From Physella acuta (lineage: Eukaryota > Mollusca > Gastropoda > Physidae), in assembly GCF_028476545.1 (NCBI RefSeq), contig NW_026731933.1, positions 1 through 64,000 on the forward strand: a stretch of 64,000 bases of DNA. The letters are read 5' to 3'. Position numbers and translations under genes: made by a program. The notes under the pieces were generated by a model, which saw nothing but the letters and a program-made list of their open reading frames with translations, was not told the DNA's origin and made no database searches. This document shows positions 52,387 to 64,000 of this stretch, piece by piece. The stretch's first letter is position 1, and each line of letters starts with the position of its first letter.

Positions 52387-52835
52387 GTCCTTTTGTCTGG
52401 AGCCAAATTGACAGGATCCTTTTTGTCGGGAGCCAAAAAGACGCTAGCCTATTTGTCGGGAGTCGTAATGACGGGGGCCGTTTTGTGGAGAAGCTAAATG
52501 GCGGGAGCCTATTTGTCGGGAGTCGTAATGACGGGGGCCGTTTTGTGGAAAAAACTAAATGACGGGAGACTATATGTCGGGAGCCAAAATGACGGGAGCC
52601 TATTTGTCAGGAGCCTTATTGACTGGAGCCCTTTTGTCGGGAGCCTATATAACGGGAGCCTATTTGTCGGTAGTCTAAATGACGGGAGCCTATTTGTCGG
52701 GAGCCTATATGACGGGGTCCATATGTCGCTGGCCCTTTTGACGGGGCCGATTTGACGGGGTCGTTTTGACGGGGTCGTTTTGTCGGGGTCGTTTTGACGG
52801 GGCCGTTTCGTCATTGGCCGAATTGACGCCGCACG
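52387..52835. repeat. 15-bp tandem array, right inverted end
   Basis: Units such as gacgggagcctattt and gtcgggagcctatat, then gacggggtcgtttt near the outer end: the reverse complement of the left array in the mirrored order. Confidence 0.9.
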
Positions 52836-52843
52836 ATATAATT

Positions 52844-54165
52844 ATATATGTATATATACACACATATTAGAATCGTATCACCTTACGGGTGAAATACAAA
52901 CGATACTTTTCACCGTGTCCAAATAGTGACGAATTGCGTTGTGTTTGCAATGATTACTCACATCATTAAATGACAGTTGTTTTAGTGAGTGAGCAGTGTT
53001 TACACAAACTGCTACTTTATATTGTTCTCCGTTTTAACGATTTGTCATCGTGGTATATAGCCAACACCGACCAGATAGCTTAAATGAAACTTTTTGTTTT
53101 AAATGTTGGCCCTTGCCAGTTGGATAAAGGTAATGGTTTCGGTATTTTTTTTTTTTAGCTTTCTTTATTTTTCAATCCAAGAAAAGACAGTATTAAATAT
53201 TAAGGTATTCATACTGGAAATATCTTTGGATTTTGGTTAATGTTAGGGCCATGATAAGGTTTATGGTCTAGGCTAAGCTAGGATTAGACTTACTGTCACG
53301 ATTAGGGTTAAGGTAACTACTATACGGTACATACTCTATCATAAAAGAAAATATAATCGAATTTGTCCTGATGAAATTTTAAATAAATACAAATTCGTGT
53401 AACCAAAAGCTCTTTTTACGTTGCTAAGGTATAATATCGGCAATGCAAACACGCATCGATACATATCGATTACAAATCATACGTATCGAACACACCCACC
53501 ATAGTTATGATCGACGAAACAAATGCCCGTACATGTATTCACTACAGAAGGGCTGAAACAAAGACTCAACCACTCACAAATTCACTTTCTAACATGGCTG
53601 AAAACTAAGCACAATGCTATGACGTCATTGGTCTGAATTATACATTTCACGTTGCGACAAGAATAATTGTGTTGTAAAAAAAAAACTTAACAGATATTTC
53701 AAAGCGAGCTATTCCAAACAGTTGTTTTCATTCGGGTATGGAGTATGAAATGGATGTTTTAATATGCCATTCAAAGGGAATGAACTCATTGTGGTTAATG
53801 TACAAAACTAGTTTTTCCGATAAGGGGAAGTAAGCGAGGCGGGTTGGGCGGAAATTTGATGTTGTATTTTGCATGAGTTCTATGGGGGGTGTCGTTACGC
53901 TTGATAGTTTGCAGCAGTTTTTTTCTGATGTTATCAGGGGCGGGGAGGTGTGTGTGTGGGGGGGGTCTGCTAATGAGGGTGTGAGTGTGTGGTGGTAAGG
54001 GTGGGGCTAGGATTGTTGTGACGTAACCAGTAGAAATCAGAAGTATGGCCGGATGGGATAAGATCTGTTCAGGCCCTTGTTAATTAGCTATACCTACGTA
54101 TTGTAATAGCCACATCCGCGTATGTGAAATTGTTAAACTCATATGTATGTAATAGCCGTATCCAC
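52844..54165. other. Unassigned spacer
   Basis: AT-rich to about 53800, then a G-rich patch (53930-54010). No gene or clear repeat. Confidence 0.4.
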
Positions 54166-54183
54166 GTATATATAAATATATAA

Positions 54184-54258
<75 letters not shown>

Positions 54259-54329
54259 CATATATATACATATATATACATATATATACATATATATACA
54301 TATATATACATATACATACATATACATAC

Positions 54330-54420
<91 letters not shown>

Positions 54421-54423
54421 TAT
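54166..54423. repeat. Complex (TA)n/(TATATACA)n microsatellite
   Basis: TA tract with regular 'catatatata' and 'catatacata' interruptions in the middle third, suggesting a second-order unit of about 10-12 bp. Confidence 0.9.
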
Positions 54424-54539
54424 CATAGGCAAGTAACCTGAAGATAATAATTGAATTTTTCCCATTCGCAAGACGACAGAATACCTTCACAATGGGTAGT
54501 ATGTTAGTCACGTAGATCTACACCGTTCTGATGTGACCC

Positions 54540-54890
54540 TTAAGTTTTATTAAAATCTTTTCAGTTGTATCCCTTATATTTTTATTTAACCCCTTGAAGT
54601 AGATGTATAGACGAGAAAGCCTTTCTGTTGTCTCCCTTGAGTTTTGATTGAAATATTTTAATTGTCTCCCTGAAAGATTTATTTAAACCCATTAAATTTG
54701 TGTCACTTAAGTTTTTAATGGAATCATTTCAGCTGTCTTCCATAAATGTTTTTTTTTTAAACCCTTTAAGTTGTCAACTTTAAGTCTATTATTGAAATCC
54801 TTTCAGTTTTATCCCTTATATTTTTATTTCAACACTTGAAGTTGTCTACCTTAAGATTTAATTGACAACAATCAGTTGTCTTCATTTTGT
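54540..54890. repeat. Degenerate ~55-60-bp tandem repeat
   Basis: Diverged units with 'cagttgt(ac)tccctt(ga)', 'ttt(at)attgaaat' and 'taaccc(ct)ttgaagt'. Confidence 0.6.
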
Positions 54891-54922
54891 TTATATTTAA
54901 GCTCTCAAGCCCATATTCGATG

Positions 54923-55123
54923 CAGAGGCGTAGCGACCCTTCCCGGCACCTGGGGACAAACTTTCGATTTACACCCCCCCCCCTCGAACTTTTCATTTGC
55001 ACCCCCCCCCCTCAAACTTTCGATTTGCACCCCCCCTCAAACTTTCAATTTGGCGCCCCCCCCTAAGGTCGGCACCCGGGGACATATGTTCCCCCCGCCC
55101 CCCACCCCCTCGCTACGCTTCTG
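54923..55123. mobile_element. hAT-type MITE, family A, copy 3
   Basis: Ends CAGAGGCGTAGCGACCCTT and CTCGCTACGCTTCTG; exact 8-bp duplications ATTCGATG at 54915-54922 and 55124-55131. This copy secures the hAT assignment of family A. Confidence 0.9.
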
Positions 55124-55160
55124 ATTCGATGTTATAAAAAGGCTGGATAACCGGGAAAGG

Positions 55161-55161
<1 letters not shown>

Positions 55162-55226
<65 letters not shown>
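55162..55226. repeat. (TA)n microsatellite
   Basis: About 65 bp of TA. Confidence 0.95.
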
Positions 55227-55229
<3 letters not shown>

Positions 55230-55419
55230 CGCTAATTTCCAAAGCTAACCCACACACTCATCTTGCTGTCGAACTCAATGCATCATGTTACAGGAAACTT
55301 GGTTGTTATGTTACGTCTAAAGTCTAATGGGAAAGTATCCCCCCCCCCACTATATTAACATCTATATTCTACTTCACCATCCGGCGAAAAAATAGGTGCA
55401 TCATAGTACCGTCCCAGTA

Positions 55420-55470
55420 GGGCTGGGGGTGTGGACCGCACCGGGCAACACCCGACCTAGTGACGCCAGT
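55420..55470 (-). mobile_element. Fragment of hAT-type MITE, family B (reverse)
   Basis: 'gtggaccgcaccgggcaaca' and 'acccgacctagtgacgccag' are the reverse complement of the family B left end. Only about 50 bp remain. Confidence 0.6.
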
Positions 55471-55491
55471 AGCCACATTGTAATCAATGGC

Positions 55492-55670
55492 TTACACAGC
55501 GTTTACACTTGCAATGTGTATACCGTACTTGTCTAGAAAAAAATTGCTTCAAGTTAATGTTATCTGAAAACATTTTCCCACGGAACATGTAGGCCTATAC
55601 TTATTGTTTGCGAGATTTTTTTTTCTAGACATGTATAGTATACATGTCGCAAGTGTGAACGCGGTGTTAA
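55492..55670. mobile_element. Palindromic MITE, TTAACACCGC family, copy 2
   Basis: Arms of about 54 bp (ttacacagcgtttacacttg... and ...caagtgtgaacgcggtgttaa) are imperfect inverted repeats meeting 'tctagaaaaaaa' on the inside. 179 bp. TTA/TAA tips would suit a PIF/Harbinger-type MITE. Confidence 0.7.
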
Positions 55671-56947
55671 GTTTCAGGTAAGCTTCACTAGCTGAGCCCC
55701 CCCCCCCCGAAGAAAGTCTACCGCCCCCCCCACCCCCCCCCCCCCCCCGGAAGTATCAAGTGCACCCCTGGAGAAGAAAGTCTGGTAGAAACACTGGAAG
55801 CCACAATCTTTATGTATAAGTATGCGAGCTTCACACTCCCTAACATGTTTTGTAAGTTAAAGATTTTTTTATTTGTCTTTGTTTTCATGCGTTACGTACA
55901 TCGATGCTATTCATGCTATTGATCCGAGAGACTCTTCATTGTTCACGGTCCGTGTGACTAGCATTGTCGACTAGAACTGGAGCTATACTAGAACACTATT
56001 TACACATGCATTAACTGTACGTCACTGAGCTTCTTACATGCTGATTGGTGAAATATTTGAATGAACTAAACAACGCAGGTAGTACAATGTAGTTCGCTTT
56101 GAGAATACCGTCTGAACATGAAACTATTGTTTATCTAAAGCCTTCAAATAAAGTAATTATTCGCTTGTATTATGTTTTTGTTTCTAAAACGCTTTTTTTT
56201 AAAATGTATGCTAAGTAGAAAAACATTGTTTGGTAGAAAAGTTGTTGCTAAGTTGCAGGCCACAATATATATTTTCTACAATGTGGAGTTTATTTGATTC
56301 CCCCACTCCAGTCAATATTACATTTACGAACAAAGAAAAAGAAACGTGTTTTCATGTTTATAGAAGTAGCCTACACTGTAGAGATTTGAACTAAATCTGA
56401 CGCTTCACATTGCCTATAGAGCCGCCTCCCAATGTTCTGCCTGAAGCCATGTATGGCTTAATTACCTGGTAGAAATGGCGAGTTGAACACCTGAGTGTTA
56501 GCGTACCAGGTAACTCCAGCTACCGGCAGGTAACACACATCATTAAAGAAAGGTATCGGGGACCTAATCAATAGATCCATAGACGAGCCTGATAAAGAAT
56601 TTCTTGCGACTGGCGACAGGCAGGTCGACTGCATGTGAATGTGGAACTGTATTTATTATGTTCGTTAATGGTCTTTTATATCTCAGCGGTCTCCAAACAG
56701 TTTATCTCTGTGCCTTCATTTAAAAACCTTAAAATCTTGGCGCCCCACTCAAACCCCACCCTCTAGTTAAGCTTTCTGTGTTGGTGCTAGTTCTAGACAT
56801 TTTAAGGTACACTAATGTAGATTAAAAGAAATGAAGCTATGCATGCAAGTATAACTTTTCTTTTAAGGCTGTGTCAAGTGTGCTTCGTCAGGCGCTTTTC
56901 TACCGGCATAATACATCCCGTACGTGCAGTAATGGAATATTCCATTT
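55671..56947. other. Unassigned spacer
   Basis: Two poly-C tracts near 55700-55750. 'cagcggtctccaaac' at about 56686 may be a lone left end of a CAGGGGTCTCCAAACT MITE. No gene. Confidence 0.45.
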
Positions 56948-57085
56948 TTTAATTATTTTTTTTCGCCTCAGACATGTAGTTAACAGCGTCAGTTTGCCTT
57001 GCATGTTCGCTTTAGTATTACAGTTTTCATCATCGGCTTGTGAGGACTGATGCAGATTTACAATAGTAATACTTCATTCTTACTT
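56948..57085 (+). repeat. Unclassified interspersed repeat X, copy 3
   Basis: 'cgcctcagacatgtagttaa', 'ttcatcatcggcttgtgagg', 'actgatgcagatttacaata'; followed by a long T-rich stretch. Confidence 0.75.
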
Positions 57086-57274
57086 GCAGTCTATTTTTCT
57101 TGGGCATATTTTTTTTTCTTTCTTTTTCTTTTTTTTTTCTTTTCTTGGCTTTGGCATATTTCTTTATTTTTTTATTTTTTTTTTATATTTTTTTTTTACA
57201 CATATTAGTTTGTCCATCACTGCGACTGTGATGTCTGTTCTGTTTTTGGATATTTCAAACTTTTTTTTTTCTTT

Positions 57275-57460
57275 TTTTTTTCGCATCAGACACGTAATTT
57301 ATAGCGTCAGTTTTGTGTTCGCTTTAGTATTACAGTTTTCATCATCGGCTTGTGAGGACTGATACAGATTTACAATAGTAATATTTCTTTCTCACTTGTA
57401 GCCTACTTTCATTCATTTAAGATGGTTTACTTATACATAGATCTAATACTAAACGTCTAA
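57275..57460 (+). repeat. Unclassified interspersed repeat X, copy 4
   Basis: Same core as the other three copies, 190 bp after copy 3 and in the same orientation. It extends further right (cctactttcattcatttaag) like the copy at 40617. T-rich sequence lies between copies 3 and 4. Confidence 0.75.
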
Positions 57461-58058
57461 ATAAAAAAAAAAAATTAAAAACCAACCTGAAACTGAAAAT
57501 GCAAATGTGTAATTAAATGATGATTTTTTTTATTCGGCGTGCGTGGTGGGCTGAGGGGACGGGGGGGGGGGGGTGGAATTTGGGGTTTTAAGTAGAGCTG
57601 AAATAAATTTGTGATTACAGAGAATTACAATGATACAAATTTTAAGCAATCGGAAAAGTTATGTTATTACAATGAGACACATCAAAGCAAAAGGTAAAAT
57701 AACCTATTCGAGCGATTAACTAATCACTACATATTTGTGCAAGCCTTCACTAAATTTTCAATATTTTAGTATTTAAAAGAAGTGCTAATTTTTAATTATA
57801 ATATTATAAAATAATAATATCACAATTTCAAAACGTAAATGACAACAATCATGTAAAGCTTTTAATAGTCGTATTTTAACAATATCAAGCAATGATCCAT
57901 ATTTTTTTTTTGTTTTGTTGCCAATGAATTTCTCTTCAAATTTTGTGAATTTTTGAGAACGTGAAATTAGTTATATCCCTTGGTTCATTTTGACTTTGTA
58001 AATGGGAAGTAACTAATGCAATCCAATGCTAAGCGTCTACATTTTAAATTACCAACCA

Positions 58059-58063
<5 letters not shown>
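57461..58063. other. Unassigned AT-rich spacer
   Basis: A poly-G tract near 57560; nothing else. Confidence 0.4.
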
Positions 58064-58119
<56 letters not shown>

Positions 58120-58155
58120 TCTCTCTCTCTATCTTGAGTCACTACAAAGCAACAA

Positions 58156-58249
<94 letters not shown>
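58064..58249. repeat. (CT)n and (TA)n compound microsatellites
   Basis: About 67 bp of CT (58064-58130), a 26-bp spacer, then about 93 bp of TA (58157-58249). LSLSLS, ERERER and YIYIY frames are artefacts. Confidence 0.95.
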
Positions 58250-58251
<2 letters not shown>

Positions 58252-59957
58252 CGATAAGGGGACACTGTGCTAGACACTTAAAACATACACAAAACATTCC
58301 CAAAATATATTCAAAACCCAAAACACCTTACAACACTCTTAGCTCCGAAAGCGGAACAGCATCAACAAAACTCATACCAACATGATCACGAGAAAAACAA
58401 ACGAAACAAAAGAAACTTTCACATCTCTTTTCTGCATCATTTGATCCTGGACAGTCTGCACGAGCTAAGTCATTTGAGATTTTTACTTCTACTGGTCGTA
58501 ACCTGATTAAATGACTGTGTGTTCGTTTGAGTGTGTGTGTGTGTTTATGTATTTGTTTGTTTGTGTGTGTTTGTCTATCTGTGTTTGTATGTGTTTGTCT
58601 GTGTGTGTGTGTGTGTGCTTGTGTTCAGCTAGATAGACATGCGTTTACTAAACTCAGATACGGCTTTTAGTTTTTAGTGAACATTTACCTGTTAGCTAAA
58701 TGATCCCCCTGCGAGTTTAACATGCAATTTTGTCTCGCCAAAACCCCATTGGTACGATTCTGAAATTAAACACAGAGTAAATAAATAAACGCTACCGACA
58801 CGAATCGTCCTTGAATACTGAAAGAAAACACGGCTAATAGCCCTACACAAGGGAGGTAAGCATTAACTTATCTTTACAATCTCCAAGAGTGCCAACATTT
58901 TTGGCGTACGTGTCACCATAATAACTCCCCCCTCCTCGCCCCTTTCCTCATTTCCTTTTTTTTTCACTCTACGTACGGTGCACAGTGAAATGATATTGCC
59001 TAGAAAAAGTTCTTCTATTGATCCTGATAATCGGCCCCTACAGGAAAGGATTACGATAGTCTGGGTGACGTTTGGGCGGTGTTAAGGACTTGGAGTACGG
59101 GAAATGTGTGTTTAGTTTGAACGCGTTTACTTCAGTTAAATGGTAGTTCCTTCTGTGTGTTTTTCAAAGTGGTTTCAAAGTGCAACGCTTCTTATTTATT
59201 GATAAAATACTATTTTATTATATATACCTTGTTTATTCGTTGAGTTTTCTAAGCTTATAAGTACGAATTCCGCAAAAGTAAAAAAATAATTAATAAATAA
59301 ATCAGACGGTTTACATTTCTTGAAAATATGTACTAAGCATATTTTGAAATACCAATTAAGTTCGAAACATCGACGTTGTTTTATTTCTTGATCTGAAAGA
59401 AATATATCCGTGGTTTCAAATAGCCTATTTTAAACTGTGGACAATGAATAGATTGTGTTGTGGAAATCATTTATCGAGTATTATTATATAGTCAACGTCT
59501 ATCGGTTACATAGGTGTTTAAAAGTAATCAAATAGAACATTCTCGGAATATTCTTAGGTTTATGTTTTTAGCTTAGATCGACCACTCATACGACAAATGT
59601 GTTTCTCAAATCTGTTAAAAATAGGTTTTTGTATAAAAAGTCTAAATTTCAATTTAGGAATAACTTTCTCAGGGCGGTTTCTATTTTCATTTCATTTTTA
59701 TTATATTTTTAAATTTTTTAAATTTTGTTTGATGTTTTTCAAAGAAGAAACGGATCATGGTTCTTTATTTTAAATATTTATATTTATTAGTTGAAAAAAA
59801 TTAACAATGAGACAAAATTTTGTGCGATGTGGTTCGGTTGTCTCGGAGACCGATGTACCTTGTGTTTGAGTGTACAGGACATTTACCCCCCCCCCCCCCA
59901 CTCAGCGTCCTGGGGGATCTAGCTTGAGTTTGTGCATGTCCTAAAAGCCAGTTCCGA
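58250..59957. other. Flank of first exon F
   Basis: (TG)-rich runs at 58540-58620 and a poly-C near 59887. AT-rich and non-coding; would include the promoter of the exon at 59982. Confidence 0.4.
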
Positions 59958-59981
59958 ATGTCCTAGAGGACCCACCGCCCC

Positions 59982-60139
59982 ATGACCAACGTCCAGATCT
60001 CTCTACGGATGAAGAAGGCAGATTTCTTGTACCCTGACTGGTTGAGCTCCCAGGCTCTTCCGTGCCTGACCAGCGAGTTCTTCTACCCGTCATCTTTCAG
60101 GCCCAGCCGGAAGGTCATTCGTCAACGTCACTTCTACTC
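59982..60139 (+). CDS. Putative alternative first coding exon F (52 aa, phase 2 donor)
   Basis: ATG at 59982 opens 52 codons plus two bases and meets the donor GTGAGT at 60140. The peptide starts MTNVQISLRMKKADFLYPDW and ends with the basic SFRPSRKVIRQRHFY(S). GC-rich codons contrast with the flanks. A two-codon uORF (ATGTCCTAG, 59958-59966) lies just upstream. Donor phase equals that of the five exons to the left. No signal peptide or membrane segment. Product not recognised. Confidence 0.6.
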
Positions 60140-60651
60140 GTGAGTGGCCAGATATTTTTTTTATGATTTCATTTCAATTTCTCTATTAATGTTCAAATTT
60201 AAATTTTCATAATTTATTCTGCCAAATTGAAACCGCCCAAATTTTAAAATGGCACAACTATCCGCAAAACAAGATCCATTTTGTGTTTTTGAACTTAATA
60301 CAAGGCAACAGCAATTTTTGTAGTAAAAGAAAGTGTTTAGACGCGTAGCACCGCCTTACTACATCAGTGATGAGTTTATAAAACTTGATATTAGATCAAG
60401 TCCGAAATGATTAGGAGACAAAAGTATTGTACGGTGTTATTAAAACAAAACAAAAGAATGCACTGACATTGAAGCTTTAATTGGTTGCTCTTCTTCTTCG
60501 TTTTTAATTTTAGTGTTGCAAGGTATACTCTTCAACACAATTTAGTATTACGTATCAACTGGTTAAGGGCCATTCGTTGACTCCGAATACAGTTTGCCCA
60601 ATCAAGGACAAATTACAAGGTAGAGGAGTTGAATCTCCTAGCCTCAAGTGC
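60140..60651. other. Intron-like spacer
   Basis: AT-rich with no recognised feature. Confidence 0.4.
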
Positions 60652-60720
60652 CTGAGGGTTCGAACTCGAGGCTTTTCGGTTTAGCATACATGAGCTTTAA
60701 CGACTCGACCACAACGACCC
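60652..60720 (-). repeat. tRNA-Ser-like SINE head
   Basis: On the minus strand 'gtggtcgagtcgttaaagct', then 'tatgctaaaccg' and 'ctcgagttcgaaccc' follow a tRNA-Ser(GCT) plan. Acceptor pairing is absent, so it is a SINE head or fossil. Confidence 0.6.
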
Positions 60721-61489
60721 ATTTACATTAGGTTTAATTTTCTTTGCTATTCACGGTTGCGTGCTAGGCGAGGTTGTGATTTACTACAGGTTGTGTTCTG
60801 GGTAAGGTTGTGATGAAAGATGTAGGTACTTTTATATTTCTAAACCCACGTTTCCATGTCGATATATGTGCTCTCATTTCATACCATCGCCAGGCTATGA
60901 AGTTTTCATAACCCTTAAAAAAGTTTTCTTCGCTTTATAATATAGACGTCTTTGTTTTAATTTGTTGTCAGAAGATTTCATCTGTTCATTATAGATTAAA
61001 AGCCGATTGCCTTTTCTACAACAACATCTAATTAAATATAAACTGTCATCCGATCCACAATCAAAGTTTTTACCCACCGGCAATTTTTAAAATGTAATTG
61101 TAATCAAGACTGATGGCCTATAGAGCAATATAAATTATTACTGACTTTGATTAAAAGGTTTCACAGATAAAGCCAAACCAATCAAAAATAGGTGGATAAG
61201 CCCAACCAAAACAAATATTTTTCTAAGCCAAACTAATTAGCTGACCAATTAATCACAGTATATTTTTTCACGTGATCAAACCCTGGCCTCATTATGCCTG
61301 GATGATTTTCTTATACATTAGCAGCAGCAGTATACGTGCAACCAATATTCTCTTAGAGAACACTTTCACGCTGCCATTACTTTAGCCTACCCAACTTAAA
61401 AATAAAAACGTTTTTCAAGTAATCATTAGTGGATTTCTCTGTAGGCATATATTGATGCAGTTTTGCTGTAGATTCAGTAGTTCTGTACA
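60721..61489. other. Unassigned spacer
   Basis: No gene or clear repeat. Confidence 0.4.
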
Positions 61490-61975
61490 GAGTATTGGCC
61501 AATTTGTCTACATTTTGTACAGAGTATTGTCCCAGTTGGTGTACATACGTACACAGTCTGTGTAAATAATATACAAAGTATTGCACTTGTTTGTGTACAT
61601 TATGTACACAGAATAACCCCAGCTGGTGTACATAATATACATGGTATTGTCCTAGTTTGTGTACATTATGTACAGAATATAGCCCCAACTGGTGTACATA
61701 CTATGCAGAGTATTGTCCTAGTTTGTGTACATTCTGTACAGAGTTTTACCCTAGTATATCTACATTATGTACCAAGTGTAGTCCCACTTGGTGTACAAAC
61801 TATAAAGAGTCTGTGTACAGAGTATTTCCCAACTTGTCTACACACTGTACATAGATTAGCCCCAGTTGGTGTACATACTATACAGATTATCGCCAAGTTG
61901 GTGTACATACTATACAGATTATCGTCAAGTTGATGTACATATTATACAGATTATCCCCAAGCTGGTGTACATAAT
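61490..61975. repeat. ~32-bp minisatellite
   Basis: About 15 units with 'gtgtacatactatacag' and 'attgtccta/attatcgcca' followed by gtt(tg)g. Spacing is 32 bp in the right-hand units (61869, 61901, 61933, 61965). Frames such as CTLCTEYSPNWCT are artefacts. Confidence 0.85.
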
Positions 61976-62430
61976 CGGCGCTGTTTGGTTTTGATGTGTA
62001 TGTCCCTGTTCTCTACATGCACTTCTGTTTGAACATACTTGACATATGACGCCGTTGGTTAGTAAAATTTTTTTACATAGTTCTGTGTTATATTCCTGTT
62101 ATCTTTGATGGGATTTAGTTTGAAATATAACACGATTGTATATTTAATATTAGAGTCTTGGGGGAGGGGGGCGGAAGGGGTTAGTAGTTAGGTGCCTCTG
62201 GATCATCACACTTACTTCACTAGTCTAAAAATTCTATTTATGCTTTGATTTTTATGTGTGTGTGGCTTAAGCATCTGTAATACTAGTAGTTTCGTTTTGC
62301 TTGGTATTACGTTTTTTCATCCGAGTTCTATAAGAACCTTTGTTGATTCACAGTTCCTACATGTTCATTCATTACAATCACGCACATTCTTCATTTTTTC
62401 CCCCCGTTCGTGCACAAGACACATGCGGCT
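61976..62430. other. Unassigned spacer
   Basis: No feature I can support. Confidence 0.4.
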
Positions 62431-62622
62431 GATGGAGTAGAGTTCATCTGTTTCAATTACCTCGGCATATAAGAGGATAATGTGATCAGCGCTTTGTGAG
62501 CCGCCTTTGATTTCCCTAACTTAAGTCAGGTACTCATTAGAGCTGGGTGTACTCAGGGACGTCATACAGTCACATGCCCGAACCGAGAGCAGCCAAACGC
62601 TCTACCATTCGACCACGCCGCC
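62431..62622 (-). repeat. tRNA-derived SINE, copy 3
   Basis: On the minus strand the head 'ggcgtggtcgaatggtagag' with B box 'tcggttcgggca' leads to the body 'cagctctaatgagtacctga', 'tcaaaggcggctcacaaagc', ending 'gaactctactcc'. It is the best kept of the three copies. Confidence 0.8.
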
Positions 62623-62825
62623 CTCAATCACTCACATTAGTTTACATTAATCATTAATCTTGATTCCCCTTTTAGCTGCATGTTCGGGCAATGCTAGTAC
62701 TTAATCCTAACTCCCTTTAATTATTGCATATATCAATCTTTTTTAACTTCTAAATAAATTAAAAAGTGCATTGTCTTTTGAGACTATTGAATTTTGAAAG
62801 TTAATGCGAATTCATTGCATTAGAG

Positions 62826-63041
62826 CAGGGGTCTCCAAACTTTGCAGTCCGAGGGCCGCATTAACTATCAAATTTCAGTTCAGGGGCTAGTTAATTCCAA
62901 TAATGTCTGATTTTTTCTTGGCAAAGTTCCTCAGCTATCACCAACAAACGTTTTTTCCGTGGACAAAAAGATCGCCGCGGGCCGGATAAGAGGACCTCGC
63001 GGGCCGCATCCGGCCCGCGGGCCGTAGTTTGGAGACCCCTG
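62826..63041. mobile_element. hAT-type MITE, CAGGGGTCTCCAAACT family, copy 2
   Basis: Ends CAGGGGTCTCCAAACT and AGTTTGGAGACCCCTG; exact 8-bp duplications CATTAGAG at 62818-62825 and 63042-63049. 216 bp, opposite orientation to the copy at 36832. Confidence 0.9.
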
Positions 63042-63049
63042 CATTAGAG

Positions 63050-64000
63050 ATTAGACGTTGTTCGAACTCACGTTACCGTACTTAGTAGATTTATTGTCTA
63101 CCGTTTGTCTACTGCGCATGTCGGATCTATTCTTTCGTTACTTTCAATTTTTATTTTTTTAGTAATACAGGGAGATAATGCATTTCATGGAGTAACCTAA
63201 GTTAATAATTTTTTAATTTTAGTGACGTCTGTGTATATATACTTATGCAAATGTAAATGAAATAATTTATAAAAATATTTGTTAATAAATTATTCAATAC
63301 AAATTTTAAAAGTAACTACCATTCACTTATTTTAACAAAACATGTTTCAACATAACCCCAATACTTCCTACAATAAATATTTTAATAAAGTATAAAACTC
63401 TGTTTAATAATTAATTGAAAGGCTGTTTCCAACGGTGTATGAGTAAACTGCTGTTTTCGCCACTGGCTTTAACTACGATGTTTAGTATACCGCCAGAAAT
63501 GAAAACTTAGCATTTTACTAATATTTTTTTATAACTCCTATTAAATATCTTGTTAAATGTACCAACATCTTTATATTTCTTTATACTCCTCTGTAACGTA
63601 TTGAACGTGTATGAAAAAAAATGTGTATTTTGACAGACAACACAACAATTCTGGGAGTAGCGAGCTTATCTTCACATCAACAACATCTTTGACATATGTT
63701 ACTAAATGCATACATTTTTTTTTTACTCGACTAAAATTGGCTCCATTTTACCTCGGGAGATAACTACTGCTCCCTCATCAGTGGGATCTCAGGGGAGCGC
63801 ACCCAGGACATTAGATAACGAGATCCTGGTGTGACAATCCTCCGTGATTTCCCCTCTCAAACTTGGCCGGTACGGTCCGAGACATTCGCTGAGTAATTCG
63901 TTTGGCACCAACCTAAACATTTTTGTCTTTACTTATTGGGTACGTCTGTGTATTGATACGTAATGTTAAATTGTTTTGGAGGGAATCCCGCCTAACATTA
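63050..64000. other. Unassigned AT-rich end of window
   Basis: No exon with an acceptor suited to the six donors is recognised here; the shared exon, if it exists, must lie further right. Confidence 0.4.

Overview
The window is animal nuclear DNA, AT-rich and crowded with repeats, with GT-AG type exons in open spacing. tRNA-derived SINE heads, scattered 'gggaggtaa/gggagataa' words and many CAG...CTG hAT-type miniature elements suggest a mollusc, perhaps a gastropod. That taxonomic call is inference from repeat style and is not firm. I see no rRNA gene, no intact tRNA gene and no CRISPR array.

Host coding sequence is sparse but has a striking pattern. Six plus-strand reading frames (1129-1364, 17066-17196, 34731-34870, 42129-43450, 47903-49554, 59982-60139) each start with ATG, have richer coding-like composition than their surroundings, and run into a good 5' splice site. 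All six donors cut after the second base of a codon. The simplest reading is one gene, more than 59 kb long, with at least six alternative first coding exons that splice to a shared exon right of the window. Four encode short N-termini (43-78 aa) and two encode very long, low-complexity N-termini (440 and 550 aa). I do not recognise the gene.

Mobile elements fill the gaps. A complete-looking Ty3/Gypsy-type LTR retrotransposon lies on the minus strand at 17610-24461, with 772-bp LTRs that look identical, inserted in a (TA)n tract. Two nearly identical 1.75-kb non-autonomous hAT elements (5461-7209, 25385-27143) each have perfect 8-bp target duplications. Many short hAT-type MITEs also keep 8-bp duplications (12.7, 13.4, 36.8, 40.4, 50.6, 51.2, 51.9, 54.9, 62.8 kb). 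At 49878-52835 two 0.45-kb arrays of 15-bp repeats face each other as inverted ends around a middle holding nested MITEs, with an 8-bp flanking duplication. This resembles a foldback (FB/TU-like) transposon. SINE copies, a LINE remnant and an unclassified four-copy repeat complete the set.

Tandem repeats are the third layer: at least a dozen long (TA)n tracts, a 220-bp (TG)n, and minisatellites with units of 8, 15, 16, 24/34 (116-bp higher order), 27, 32, 35 and 53 bp. Most long open frames outside the six exons and the LTR element are artefacts of these arrays. Coordinates of repeat edges are read by eye and may be off by a few bases; splice sites and exon sharing are predictions from sequence only.
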